A program made the translations under genes and the position numbers. Positions 8,593-17,944 of a stretch of DNA of 64,000 bases are shown piece after piece. Origin of the DNA: VXYL01 sp965203685 (GTDB lineage: Bacteria; Pseudomonadota; Gammaproteobacteria; Pseudomonadales; Azotimanducaceae); contig OZ241908.1 of assembly GCA_965203685.1 (NCBI GenBank), positions 2,666,001 through 2,730,000 of the forward strand. Direction: 5' to 3'. Within the stretch, counting starts at the first letter, position 1. Every line of letters starts with the position of its first letter. The notes under the pieces were generated by a model. The model had not been told where the DNA came from. It did no database searches and worked only from the letters and a program-made list of their open reading frames with translations.

Positions 8593-10062
8593 TCAGCGCC
8601 GCCAGGTGTCCTCGGCGGATCGCTCGGGCATCCTACCCGGATGCCTAAGCCTGCTGCTCGCCGCGTCCGCGAACCAGGACGCCCAGCGATCGACGAACTC
8701 CTCCAGGCTGCCCGCATTCACCGGCTCGAACGGCCACGCGACCTGGTGGCTACCCAGTCCCCGCCAAAGCGCTTGCGCGGCGTCCTCTCCGGGATCCAGC
8801 GCGAACGGGTCGAGGATGCCCCGCTCCGGAATGACCGGCGTCACCATGAATGCAGTCTCGAACCACTGGAACCGGCCTTCCTCACGCGCGTCGCAATACC
8901 ACAGCGAGTGGCTCCGGCCTCCGTAGTTCTGGCGGATCGGTATCGTGACCGAGACTTGTGCATGGGCGACCACGTCGAACGCGGGCGGCTCCCACATCCA
9001 CGGGCTCGCCGACGTCTCGAAGGCGGGGCCGAAATTCAGACTCGCTTCGCCAAGCTTGATCGTCCAGCCACGCGCCGGCGGCGTCGCCTCCGCTGCGGAC
9101 GCGGACGACCGGATCGCGTCGTAGAGCCCCCTCGAGACGCCCTGCAACAACGTCTCCGCCGAGCGGAACAGCTCCCTCCTGACCTCTGCGGCGGACCTCC
9201 TAGCGGACGCTTCGCTCTCGGCCTTCCGCTGGCTCGCCACCTCCGCCAAATTGCTCTCCCGCAACCTCGCCAAACCGCGCCCGCCATCGGGAGTCCGGGC
9301 AATCGCACTCACCCGGAGCCGCTCCGCGACAACATTGGCGCTCGGGCGCGCGCCCGGCGGTTTCGCCAGACACTCCGCGACCAGGGCGGACAGCCCGGGC
9401 GCGACCCCGTCGAGCGCGGGCGGCGGTTGGTGTAGGTGTGCCTCGCGCAACGCCTCCCGCGAGCCCGCGAACGGACGGGTTCCGCAGAGCATCTCGTACG
9501 CCATCACCCCCAACGAGTAGACATCGGTGGCGGCCGTCGCCCGTTCGAACCGCCACCTCTCCGGCGCAGCGTACGCCGACGTCAGCGCATGTTTCCGCGT
9601 GTCCGTCGCGGTCGTGGCCTCCGCGTACCGGGAAATGCCGAAGTCTCCCAAGCACCAGCGTCCGTCCAGAAGGAGCGTGTTCTCCGGCTTGATGTCCCGG
9701 TGTACGACCCCTCCCCCCGCGAGATCCACGAGCGCGTCGGTCACGTCCTTTATCGCCGCCACCGCCTCTTCGGTGCTCATAGCGCCCGCGTCGAGACGAT
9801 TCCGGAGCGAACGCTCCGCCCGGGGCATAACCAGGACCCAGTGATCTCCGGCTTCGCCGCTATCGATAACTGGCACCACGTTGCACACGCCGTCCAGGCC
9901 GACAAACAGCAGCTCGCGTCCCGCCCCCGGGTCCTTCGGCACCAGCTTCGCCACGCACTGACCCATGCCTTCCGTCGCGGCCTCGACAACCCGGCCGAAG
10001 CCGCCGCTGCCGACCTCCGACCCGAGGCTCCATGACCGTTCACTCAGTCTTACTCTTGTCAT
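8593..10062 (-). CDS. Serine/threonine protein kinase coupled to a RES-domain gene
   Basis: A 489-residue cytosolic Hanks-type kinase. The kinase domain (about 10-255) is complete: glycine loop GSGGFGRV (18-25), K39, HRDIKPEN (121-128) with D123 and N128, DFG at 140-142 and APE at 166-168. A charged helical segment (about 270-305, NLAEVASQRKAESEASARRS) follows, then a C-terminal domain of about 170 residues of unknown family. There is no transmembrane segment or PASTA domain, unlike common bacterial receptor kinases. Its ATG overlaps the stop of the RES gene (ATGA), with AAGGAAAG just upstream. It probably acts with the RES protein as activator, inhibitor or sensor. Confidence 0.85.
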   Translation of the reverse strand: MTRVRLSERSWSLGSEVGSGGFGRVVEAATEGMGQCVAKLVPKDPGAGRELLFVGLDGVCNVVPVIDSGEAGDHWVLVMPRAERSLRNRLDAGAMSTEEAVAAIKDVTDALVDLAGGGVVHRDIKPENTLLLDGRWCLGDFGISRYAEATTATDTRKHALTSAYAAPERWRFERATAATDVYSLGVMAYEMLCGTRPFAGSREALREAHLHQPPPALDGVAPGLSALVAECLAKPPGARPSANVVAERLRVSAIARTPDGGRGLARLRESNLAEVASQRKAESEASARRSAAEVRRELFRSAETLLQGVSRGLYDAIRSSASAAEATPPARGWTIKLGEASLNFGPAFETSASPWMWEPPAFDVVAHAQVSVTIPIRQNYGGRSHSLWYCDAREEGRFQWFETAFMVTPVIPERGILDPFALDPGEDAAQALWRGLGSHQVAWPFEPVNAGSLEEFVDRWASWFADAASSRLRHPGRMPERSAEDTWRR

Positions 10063-10733
10063 CTTTCCTTGAAACGTGGACCTCCCCCGGCAAGTTCATC
10101 ACGTTGACAGCTTCTCACGCCCGCGTCGAGGCCGAATGGTTCCCGCGACAGTCTCGGTCCGAAGACCGCCTTTTCGTTGTAGATCGCGTAAACATCCTCA
10201 CCCGTCAGGCGGGACGCATAGACCAATCCGTCGACATCCGGCTGTTCGGCATGAATGGCCTTGCCGAAGGCGCGCCCCGCTGGGAGATTTCTCGTCTTCA
10301 CCACGTCCGTCGAAGCCCCGATGCGCGTGCAACCATCTGCACGAAGGTCGAGAAGCGTCAGCGGCGTGTTTCCTTCCGACGACATACGGACCCACGCGCG
10401 TCCGGTGATCTCGCGAAGCGCGACCTTCCGTGTTCGGCCATGCGCGAACCTGTCCCTGACGATCGTTTCTATGAACGCGGTGCAGGAGTCCGGGAACGCG
10501 TACAACACCGTATAGCCCCCCGTCCGGGTTGCGAAGCGTGAGTCTGCGGAAGCCGTTCCCAACGGCGATCCGACATGCAGCGAACCGGTCTTCGCGATAC
10601 CGACGCCGACGCCTTGCGGCCGCCAGGGGCGGCCCCGCGCGGGTAGTGCCCAAACCCCGCCTTTGTCTCGTGACGTTGCGCCAAGTCGCAATATTTGCGG
10701 TGGGTCAAATGTGGGGTCGCCCGACCCTTGCAC
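10059..10733 (-). CDS. RES-domain protein (putative NAD+-consuming toxin)
   Basis: A 224-residue protein with a RES domain from about residue 48. RES toxins such as MbcT and Res degrade NAD+. The expected catalytic set is present: R66 (SRF), Y78 (VLYAF), E89 (AFIET) and S174 (LVYASR). The GTG start at 10733 has AAAGG 8 nt upstream. The first ~45 residues are unlike other RES proteins and may be variable. RES toxins normally pair with a small Xre-type antitoxin, but none is present here: the next gene, overlapping by four bases, is a protein kinase. Upstream lies an MFS gene on the same strand, 46 bp away. Confidence 0.75.
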   Translation of the reverse strand: MQGSGDPTFDPPQILRLGATSRDKGGVWALPARGRPWRPQGVGVGIAKTGSLHVGSPLGTASADSRFATRTGGYTVLYAFPDSCTAFIETIVRDRFAHGRTRKVALREITGRAWVRMSSEGNTPLTLLDLRADGCTRIGASTDVVKTRNLPAGRAFGKAIHAEQPDVDGLVYASRLTGEDVYAIYNEKAVFGPRLSREPFGLDAGVRSCQRDELAGGGPRFKER

Positions 10734-10778
10734 ACAAATAACCTTTGCAAAACAGCAACTTGTGAACTTCCATTCCTC

Positions 10779-11933
10779 CTACCTCTTCCGCCAGCTCATG
10801 CGGAAGAGCTGCACGAGAAGCGCGGCGGCTAGGATGAGGACGAGCGCGAGATAGATCGCGGAAATCGCGAAGCCGGCGAGGAAGAAGCCGGAGAGCAACG
10901 GGCCGAGCGCGGCCCCGAAGTCGCGCCAGGTCTGCATCGTCGCCATGCGGTGCATCAGCTGCTCGGGCGGACTTCGGACCGCCACCGTCGCCGGACCGAG
11001 CGCGGCGATCGCCGCCCGCCCCACGATGACGGCTCCCGTGCCGGCGTAGACCCCGCCAAGCGCGATGGCGGCGAGGCCCCCTAGCGTCAACGCCGTCGCG
11101 GCGAAGAGCGCCGCTTCGCTGCCCAGCCGGTCGCCGAGCCAGCCGCCGATGGGAGCGAACACCGCCTCCCCCACGCGCCGGAGCGACAGAACGATGCCCC
11201 CGCCGAGGATCGCCGCCTCGAGGGACACGAGGTCGGCGAGGATGATCGTGATCGTCATCGCGAAGACGCCATCGACCGCGAATCCGACGGCAAAGAACAG
11301 CCAGTCGAGTGCATGGGGTTTCGGGAGCCATCGGGGTCGGCTCGCGCCCGGCTCGGCTCGCTCGCGCGGGAGGGCGATCGCGAACGGCAGCGCGAGGAAG
11401 GAGGCGAGACCGAGAAAGAGGAAGGCGGACTTGGGTCCGAACTGGCCGGCGATCCATGCTCCCGCGGTCAGGGCGAAAACGGAGCCGAACTGCTGGATGG
11501 CGCTGCTGAGGCCAACCCGGGTGCCCGCGCGGCGACGGTCCGCGACGGCATAGGCGAGGGTGGTGAGGGTAAGGCCGGCGAAGGAGAGGCCCCATAGCAG
11601 CCGTGCGACGAGCAGGAGCCACCCGCCATCGAAGAGCCAGTACATCACCGTCGACGATGCGCCCCCGATGCACGCGACGATCGTCGCCGGCCGCAGTCCA
11701 CAGGCGGTGGTCGCCCGTGCGATCGCGCCGTAGGACACGATTCGGACGAAGCGGTTGGCGGAGAGCAGCACCCCGACCCAGACGATGCTGACTCCGAAGG
11801 CTCCGGCGCTCACCGGAAGCACGACGTAGATGAGCGCATCGCCCATCAGCACGATCGACAGCACCGCGGCGGACAGGGTCGTTGCGCCGAGCGAAGGCGA
11901 CGGCGACGGCGGCACGTTCCGGGGAGAATTCAT
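10779..11933 (-). CDS. MFS transporter, 12 transmembrane segments
   Basis: A 384-residue integral membrane protein with about 12 hydrophobic segments in two halves split by a polar loop near residues 190-205. The first half has the arrangement of a major facilitator (LSANRFVRIVSYGAIARA after segment 2, WGLSFAGLTLTTLAYAVADR near segments 4-5). The second begins at DWLFFAVGFAVDGVFAMTIT and includes a loop GGWLGDRLGSEAAL, matching the MFS inter-helix motif. The ATG at 11933 has no strong ribosome binding site. The substrate cannot be told; drug/metabolite export is the commonest role in such short MFS proteins. Confidence 0.8.
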   Translation of the reverse strand: MNSPRNVPPSPSPSLGATTLSAAVLSIVLMGDALIYVVLPVSAGAFGVSIVWVGVLLSANRFVRIVSYGAIARATTACGLRPATIVACIGGASSTVMYWLFDGGWLLLVARLLWGLSFAGLTLTTLAYAVADRRRAGTRVGLSSAIQQFGSVFALTAGAWIAGQFGPKSAFLFLGLASFLALPFAIALPRERAEPGASRPRWLPKPHALDWLFFAVGFAVDGVFAMTITIILADLVSLEAAILGGGIVLSLRRVGEAVFAPIGGWLGDRLGSEAALFAATALTLGGLAAIALGGVYAGTGAVIVGRAAIAALGPATVAVRSPPEQLMHRMATMQTWRDFGAALGPLLSGFFLAGFAISAIYLALVLILAAALLVQLFRMSWRKR

Positions 11934-12407
11934 GGTAAGCGGGCAAGGGTATCAACCGGATTCCGGTCGCAACAGGCTCCCACGGCCGGTTGGCGCCCCG
12001 GGCGGACACGGGCGCGCCGATCTCCATGCGCCGCACAGCTAGCCGTCGCACCGATCCCCTTCCCGGCCGCTCAATCCACGCTCGTCTGCGGAGCCCCACG
12101 TGGCGCGCCAGCCACCCTCGGCTCGCCTTGTCGTGCCCGACACCGCGTTGGATTTGACCCGCATTCCTCCAGCCCCGAAAGTCGTCCACGTGAGCCATGA
12201 ACCGTCCGACGGCACGCAGGGCCGGCTGACATCCGCCGCCGCACACGCCGTCGACGAGTCCTGGTGCCAGCCGGCGACCGATGGTGCCAACTTTCGTGGA
12301 TCAGTGTTGGCCCCCGCCAGTGCTCACGGCATGAAATGCCATTGCCCAGTTGAGTTTCCTCACGTAAACGGGAACAGTGGCGTCAGATGTTCCAGGAGCG
12401 CGCATCA
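11934..12407. other. Divergent intergenic region, no supported gene
   Basis: About 470 bp between the divergently transcribed MFS and amidase genes. Weak open frames are present on the minus strand (about 12039-12290), but without codon bias or a start signal. The region must hold both promoters; no clear -35/-10 pair was identified. Confidence 0.35.
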
Positions 12408-13913
12408 ATGCAACGAATCTTGTCGACTGTCTGTGTTGTTTGGAGCGTCGCCGTGAGCGCCGACCCGATGGACGCCTCGATCGAGGAGCTCCAGGCGCAA
12501 CTCTCGTCCGCTACGTTCTCGTCCGTCGACTTGGTCGATTGGTATGTGCGCCGAATTGAAGCCTACGACCAGCAAGGCCCCGCGTTGAATGCGATCCAGA
12601 GCATGAACGACAACGCCCGTGCCCAGGCGCAGGCGCTCGACGACGAGCGCGAGCGCTCGGGACCGCGCTCGCTGCTGCACGGGATTCCCGTTCTCGTAAA
12701 GGACAATTACGAAACCATCGACGCGCCGACCACCGCTGGCTCCGCGATCATCGAAGGGCACTGGCCGAAGAACGATGCAAGCCAAGTCGCAAAGCTCAAG
12801 GACGCAGGCGCGATCATCCTGGCCAAGACGACGATGCACGAATTCGCATTCGGTTGGACCACTCGCGGCTCCGCGTTCGGCATGACGAAAAACCCTTACG
12901 GTCTCGACCGTCACGCGGGAGGTTCGAGCGGCGGTACCGGTGCCGGTGTTGCCGCCAATTTCGGCGCGGCGGGGATGGGCAGCGACACGTGCGGCTCGAT
13001 TCGTGTGCCGTCCGCACACAACAACCTCGTGGGCCTTCGGGGCACGCAAGGTTTGAGCAGCCGGCACGGCATCGTCCCGCTTTCGAGCTCACGCGATATC
13101 GGTGGTCCGCTGGCACGTAGCACCCGCGACCTCGCGATCATGCTGGACTCAACGGTCGGCTATGACCCGGCGGACCCCCAAACCACCGCGTCGCGCGGCA
13201 AGATCCCGGGCAGCTATCTTGCGGACCTCCGCCACATGGACCTCACGAAGCTGCGCCTCGGCGTGCTCAATGATTGGTTTGAGGACGACGCGTCGACGAA
13301 CGCGCGTATTCGACACGTTCTCGCCACGCTCACCGAAGGCGGCGCATCCATAGTCGAGATCGCGGACCTTGCAGAGCTCAAGGCCGACACCCGGGGACCC
13401 GTTGCCTTTCTCGTGGACGACTACGACATCGTCCATGACCTGACAGCCTATTTGCGCCGCCACCCCGATCTCCCGGTGCAATCGTTCGAGTCCGTCGCCG
13501 CACACGATCGACTCGAGCCGGTCGTCGCCGGCCACTGGGCCAACATCCTTGCCGATCCCGAGCGCAAATCGCGCGCCGCCTACCTCGAGGCGCACGCCGC
13601 TGGCGCCGCACTCCGCCGCCAACTGCTCGCGCTCATGCACGATCACGATGTCGGCGTGCTCGTATATCCCACCGCCACCGAAGAAGCTGCTCCACTCGGT
13701 GAGGAGCAAGGCCATTTCAACTGCAAGCTCGCCGCTGCGTCGGGTCTCCCGGCGATTTCCGTCCCGGCCGGCTTCGGCGCCAATGGCTTGCCCGTGGCGA
13801 TCGAGTTCCTGGCGGAGGCCTGGGCCGAGCAGAAGCTCCTGAACCTGGCCGCTACTGTTGAGCAGCTCGTTCCCGTGCGGAGGCTGCCGCAGAGCACTCC
13901 GGCGCTCGACTGA
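12408..13913 (+). CDS. Amidase-signature family hydrolase, secreted
   Basis: About 501 residues from the ATG at 12408, with AGGAG 9 nt upstream. An N-terminal signal peptide (MQRILSTVCVVWSVAVSA) suggests export to the periplasm. The amidase signature Ser-cisSer-Lys triad is intact: K98 (VLVKDNYET), cis-Ser at about 174 in HAGGSSGGTGAG, and nucleophile Ser at about 197 in DTCGSIRVP. The family hydrolyses C-N bonds in amides and some esters. It is not a GatA: the signal peptide and lack of gatB/gatC neighbours argue against it. The substrate is unknown. Confidence 0.88.
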   Translation: MQRILSTVCVVWSVAVSADPMDASIEELQAQLSSATFSSVDLVDWYVRRIEAYDQQGPALNAIQSMNDNARAQAQALDDERERSGPRSLLHGIPVLVKDNYETIDAPTTAGSAIIEGHWPKNDASQVAKLKDAGAIILAKTTMHEFAFGWTTRGSAFGMTKNPYGLDRHAGGSSGGTGAGVAANFGAAGMGSDTCGSIRVPSAHNNLVGLRGTQGLSSRHGIVPLSSSRDIGGPLARSTRDLAIMLDSTVGYDPADPQTTASRGKIPGSYLADLRHMDLTKLRLGVLNDWFEDDASTNARIRHVLATLTEGGASIVEIADLAELKADTRGPVAFLVDDYDIVHDLTAYLRRHPDLPVQSFESVAAHDRLEPVVAGHWANILADPERKSRAAYLEAHAAGAALRRQLLALMHDHDVGVLVYPTATEEAAPLGEEQGHFNCKLAAASGLPAISVPAGFGANGLPVAIEFLAEAWAEQKLLNLAATVEQLVPVRRLPQSTPALD

Positions 13914-14253
13914 GGCCGGTGAGTTCCCAAGCACGCTCTATCCGTAAGATCCAAACGCCAGTCTACGTCCAGCCCGCGGGCGAGCGGGCGTTGAAGGCGG
14001 TGGCGGCCGGTAGATGCGGGCGCAGGCGCCGGGCGGCCCGACGAGGAGCGTGCTGGTGGCCGCAGGCAGGCTCCCGGCCACCAGCCCCGCAATCCAAAAC
14101 CGGGTTTGACGCTGATCCCGGTGCCGGCTAGCTTGCCCGGCTTCACAGCCAATCCCGCCCCGCAACCTGAAACCCAGCGCCGCGCTTCAGGCGTCGAAAA
14201 AGAAGCCGGTGTGGGTCCCGGGCTGTGATGCACTAGGGTCGAACATCACCCGG
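13914..14253. other. Convergent intergenic region, no supported gene
   Basis: About 340 bp between the ends of the amidase and barrel genes. Frames on the minus strand read as Gly/Pro/Arg-rich low complexity and have no start signal. No clear terminator hairpin with a T-run was found. Confidence 0.3.
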
Positions 14254-15576
14254 TCACCAGCGAACGACGCTTCGCAGCACCACGCCGTGGTCAACTTCGG
14301 GGACCGCACCGGCGCCCACGCCGTTGACCTGCACAGCCTCCCAACGCGTCGCGTCCAGACTGGCCTCGAACGTCGGACCACCGCGAGTCCCCGACGTTAT
14401 GCGCCAGCCAGCGCGGTACGCGCGAGCCCTGTCCGAGAGCCTGAAGCCAAGGTTCGGCGTGCCCGAGAATCGATCGTCGAACAGGGCGACGCCATAGCCG
14501 ATCTCGCCCTCCAGACGGCGCTCCGGCTCGAATCCTGCATCAGGTGCCAAGCCCCGCGCGTCGTGTATGGACCACAGCCGGTCGACACCGCTAGAGGCTG
14601 CCCCCCAAGTGGGCGCCAAGCGGAACCAGAGCCCTTGGCCCCGAGAACCGGGGTCGAGTCTCACCGAGCCCGACGCCCCCCACTCCTGGTAGGCCGAATC
14701 CTCGTGCGCGACCATCGCGCGCACCCGCGCCTCCACGCCAAGGCCCGTCGTCGGATCACTCAGGGAGATGCGCCCCCCGAGCTCCACCCCGATCCCGGTC
14801 TCCGCGTCCCCGGCGTCATGACGAAGGCCGAACTCCAGACCAGGAGTCATCACCACGCCGTCGCCCGTTTCGAACGACCGGCTGCCTTCGAGGGCGAGGC
14901 GCACCCGGCTCGTGGCCGCCGTCGTGCCGCCTTCGTTCGAAACCGCCTTCGCCACAGTCTCCACAAAGAACGCATCGGCTCTGAGCCCGAGGTCTACCCC
15001 GCCGGTCTCGCCCGCATCCAAGAGCGCTCCCCGACCACCCAAAGCCGCCAAGCGCATCCTCAGGTCGGTCCGCGTCCTGCGCCGCGGCTGGCCCCAGTCG
15101 TTAGCCGCCTGCACGATCGTCATCTCCCCACTGCCGAGGCCGAGCAGGCCCCATGCCGAGGTCCGCTCGGCGAGCGCAAGTCGCGCATATGGGCTCACCG
15201 TGGTCATGGTGCTCCCGATGGCACCGGAGTCCACTCCCGGCTGCGCGAAACTGCCCTCGCCCTCGCTCATGGACACCGCCACGCCGGCCGGTAGGCGGCT
15301 CCACTCCGCGTCTACGCCTAGGACCCCGGTGGTCACCCTACCGTCGATGCGGGCGCCCCCCTCCTCGGTCGGGGCCTCGCCGTCGAAATCACCCACCTTC
15401 ATCCGTCCCCAACCGGCAATCCCGGGGCGGGCCCCCTCGCTCCCAAGGGCGAGGTCGAACGCGACTCCGGGCTGCAGGTCGCGGCCTGACAGCCCGCCCA
15501 CCGGCGCCTCGGCCGCCACCGGCGCATCACGGGGGCCGGTCTCCGACCAGCCAGCCGCCAGCCGACCGCGAAACAC
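14254..15576 (-). CDS. Orphan autotransporter-type outer-membrane beta-barrel domain
   Basis: A 440-residue protein made almost wholly of alternating amphipathic strands, typical of the translocator barrel found at the C-terminus of large adhesin or cadherin-like autotransporters (for example VTTGVLGVDAEWSRLPAGVA, SRVRLALEGSRSF, WFRLAPTWGAASSGVDRLW). It ends in an aromatic residue (VVLRSVVRW), as outer-membrane barrels do. There is no signal peptide and no passenger. A stop lies in frame just upstream of its GTG, which overlaps the MFS stop (TAGTG). Without a signal it could not reach the outer membrane, so it is probably a fragment of a larger gene that lost its 5' part. Confidence 0.65.
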   Translation of the reverse strand: MFRGRLAAGWSETGPRDAPVAAEAPVGGLSGRDLQPGVAFDLALGSEGARPGIAGWGRMKVGDFDGEAPTEEGGARIDGRVTTGVLGVDAEWSRLPAGVAVSMSEGEGSFAQPGVDSGAIGSTMTTVSPYARLALAERTSAWGLLGLGSGEMTIVQAANDWGQPRRRTRTDLRMRLAALGGRGALLDAGETGGVDLGLRADAFFVETVAKAVSNEGGTTAATSRVRLALEGSRSFETGDGVVMTPGLEFGLRHDAGDAETGIGVELGGRISLSDPTTGLGVEARVRAMVAHEDSAYQEWGASGSVRLDPGSRGQGLWFRLAPTWGAASSGVDRLWSIHDARGLAPDAGFEPERRLEGEIGYGVALFDDRFSGTPNLGFRLSDRARAYRAGWRITSGTRGGPTFEASLDATRWEAVQVNGVGAGAVPEVDHGVVLRSVVRW

Positions 15577-17165
15577 TACCGGGTCTCGTCCTCATTCTCC
15601 GAACGCAGGAACGCCGACAGCCCGAACGCGAGCACCACGACACCCGCAGTCACCAGGAAGACCTCCCCGATGGCACCGGTGAGTGCCGAAGGAAACGCCT
15701 CGGCCAACGCTTCGGCGACTTGCTGATCCAGGCCCGACCGCTGCAGTTCGGCAACCACCTCCGTCGACTGCCCATCGGACACCGATCGCGGATCCAACCG
15801 CACGGTGCCGAGCCAATTCGGCTGCAACTGTACGGAAGCGCCGGTCGACGACACGCCGGAGGACAAGGCATCGGAAAGACCCTCGCGAAGTCGGTTCGTC
15901 AGCACGGCGCCCGCGCACGCGACGCCCAACATGCCGCCCACTGAACGGTAGAACGACAACGACGAGGTCGCGGCACCCAGCATGTTCTGGGGTACGGCGC
16001 CCTGCACCGCCGAACCGAAAGTCGCCAGCATTCCGCCGAGTCCGAGCCCGACCACGGCGATGGCCCCGTCGGTCGCGATGATGCTCGCGCCCTCGGTTAG
16101 GGTGGTGGACATCAGGAACAGCGCGACGAATGTGACGCCCGTACTCGTCAAGGCCAACCTCCGGTGTGTGCCCTTGTCCTGCGAGAGACGACGGCCCATG
16201 ACCACCGCGCCGACCACCATGCCGAGCAGCATCGGGGTCAGGTGGCTGCCGGCCCCACTGGCAGACATCCCGCTGCCGGTGAACAGCCACAGGGGCACGA
16301 ACAGCAGCGCCGCGTAGAACCCGAACCCGGTCAGCACCGACGCCGCCAACGACACCGGAACCCCTTGGCTGCGGTAGATGTCCACGGCCAGGATCGGACC
16401 TTCGGTGCGCGTCTCCACGGTGACCAGAACCGCGGTCATCACTGCGCCGAAGGCCAGGCAGGCGACGATCGGCCAAGACAACCAGTCGAACACGACGCTG
16501 CCGGACGACAGGGCGACCATCAACGGGGTCACCGCAAGCAACAGCAACACCATCCCGGCGTAGTCCAGCTTGGCGGCATCGACCCCGGCCCGTAGATTCG
16601 GAAGGGTCGCAACGACGACCGCCAAGACGATCGCGCCAAGCGGGACGTTCATGAGAAACACCCAGTTCCACCCGATTCCATCCGTGATGAACCCGCCCAA
16701 AGCGGGGCCCAGCACCGAGGCCAGGGCGTAGACGGCGGCCGCTAGCGCCTGGTAGCGGGCGCGCCGCGCGGGTGGGAATAGCTGGGCCATTCCGACCAGG
16801 CTGCCGATCATGACCACCCCGCCGCCGATGCCCTGCAGAGCGCGGTAGGCCACCAGCTCGTTCAACGTCTGGCTCAAACCTGCCGGGATCGACGCGATGG
16901 TGAAAAGCACGATGCCCGCGAGAAGCACGCGCTTGCAGCCATAGATGTCGGCGATGCGGCCCGCGATCGGCATGGTCACGGTGGCCGCAACCAGATAGGC
17001 CGTGGCGACCCAGGCGTAGCGGCCGAATCCGCCCAGCTCGACGATGATCGCCGGCATCGCCGTGGCAACGACGGTCTGGCTCAGCACCGCCAGGAACATG
17101 CCCAGCGCCATGCCGACGACAGCGAGCCGAAGCCTCCTGCGGACCCTTTGGAAGTCGTCGGTCAT
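15576..17165 (-). CDS. MFS drug-efflux transporter, DHA2 (14-segment) type
   Basis: About 529 residues from the ATG at 17165, which has GGGAGG 4 nt upstream. The pattern is that of EmrB/QacA transporters: an N-terminal segment with VVATAMPAIIVELGG and the motif WVATAYLVAATVTMPIAGRI, then an antiporter motif region LASVLGPALGGFITDGIGW and NWVFLMNVPLGAIVL. About 14 hydrophobic segments are visible. The last ~100 residues include a long polar periplasmic loop (about 430-490) before the final helix, as in this class. It follows the GDPD gene by 20 bp on the same strand and is probably co-transcribed with it. Confidence 0.88.
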   Translation of the reverse strand: MTDDFQRVRRRLRLAVVGMALGMFLAVLSQTVVATAMPAIIVELGGFGRYAWVATAYLVAATVTMPIAGRIADIYGCKRVLLAGIVLFTIASIPAGLSQTLNELVAYRALQGIGGGVVMIGSLVGMAQLFPPARRARYQALAAAVYALASVLGPALGGFITDGIGWNWVFLMNVPLGAIVLAVVVATLPNLRAGVDAAKLDYAGMVLLLLAVTPLMVALSSGSVVFDWLSWPIVACLAFGAVMTAVLVTVETRTEGPILAVDIYRSQGVPVSLAASVLTGFGFYAALLFVPLWLFTGSGMSASGAGSHLTPMLLGMVVGAVVMGRRLSQDKGTHRRLALTSTGVTFVALFLMSTTLTEGASIIATDGAIAVVGLGLGGMLATFGSAVQGAVPQNMLGAATSSLSFYRSVGGMLGVACAGAVLTNRLREGLSDALSSGVSSTGASVQLQPNWLGTVRLDPRSVSDGQSTEVVAELQRSGLDQQVAEALAEAFPSALTGAIGEVFLVTAGVVVLAFGLSAFLRSENEDETR

Positions 17166-17185
17166 GGTTCCTCCCAACCGTTCTG

Positions 17186-17944
17186 TCAGCGCCAAAGCCC
17201 GCGCCGTTCGAACACGCCCTTCAGCGCTGTCACGCGGTCGCTCATGATGCCGTCTGCGCCGAGGTCGAGCAGGCGCTGCATCTCGGCGTCGTCGTTCACT
17301 GTCCAGACTTGCACGGGCATGCCCCGGGCGTGGGCAGCGCGCAGGAACGCCGCATCGACGACCGGGATCGATAGGCCTCCGATGAGCGGCTGGCGCGCCG
17401 GCACCTGCGCGCAGTCGGCGGACAGCTTGCCAGTCGGGATGCCCCAGGATGCCGCGCGCAGCCGCACCACCTCGGCTGGGCTGCAGGACGTGCAGCCCGG
17501 AGCATCGCTTCGGATCCGACGCAGGCGAGGGGCGGAAAACGAGCCGACGCAGACGCGGTCGCGCGCATTCGTGCGACGCAGAACCTCGATCAACGGTGCG
17601 ACGACGTCGTCGGATTTCGGGTCGATGATGAGGCGGAGGTCCGGCCATGAGCCGAGCAGGTCGTCGAGGCGTATTATGGGCTCCCTCCCCGCGACCCGCA
17701 CGTCGTCAAGTTCCGCCCAGTCCCGTGCCACCAGCGGCCCGGTGCTCCCGGTCAGCCGGTCCAGGTTCTCGTCGTGGAAGACCACCGCCACCCCGTCGCC
17801 CGTTGCCCGGACATCGGTCTCGATGCAGCGGTAGCCGAGCTTAACGGCATGTTCGAAGGCGGCCATGGTGTTCTCGTGATGCTCGGCCGCGCCACCCCGA
17901 TGGGCAATGGCAACCGGGCTCTCGAGCCCCAGGAACGTCGACAT
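17186..17944 (-). CDS. Glycerophosphodiester phosphodiesterase
   Basis: About 252 residues from the ATG at 17944, overlapping the upstream stop by one base (TGATG). GDPD family landmarks are present: AHRGG near residue 15, ENT at about 24-26, a metal-binding ETD (CIETDVRAT), and VFHDENLDRLTG with the second catalytic His. The C-terminal barrel strand ends VWTVNDDAEMQRLLDLGADGIMSD. The enzyme cleaves glycerophosphodiesters to glycerol-3-phosphate and an alcohol. There is no signal peptide, so it should be cytoplasmic. It is tightly coupled to a nucleoside-permease-like gene upstream. Confidence 0.9.
   Translation of the reverse strand: MSTFLGLESPVAIAHRGGAAEHHENTMAAFEHAVKLGYRCIETDVRATGDGVAVVFHDENLDRLTGSTGPLVARDWAELDDVRVAGREPIIRLDDLLGSWPDLRLIIDPKSDDVVAPLIEVLRRTNARDRVCVGSFSAPRLRRIRSDAPGCTSCSPAEVVRLRAASWGIPTGKLSADCAQVPARQPLIGGLSIPVVDAAFLRAAHARGMPVQVWTVNDDAEMQRLLDLGADGIMSDRVTALKGVFERRGLWR

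Noticed and set aside
12039..12290. Short minus-strand frame between MFS and amidase
   Set aside because: Weak composition bias and no recognisable domain.
15576..17648. A 690-residue reading of the DHA2 transporter starting at 17648
   Set aside because: The first ~160 residues are a phase shadow of the GDPD gene; ATG 17165 has a strong ribosome binding site.
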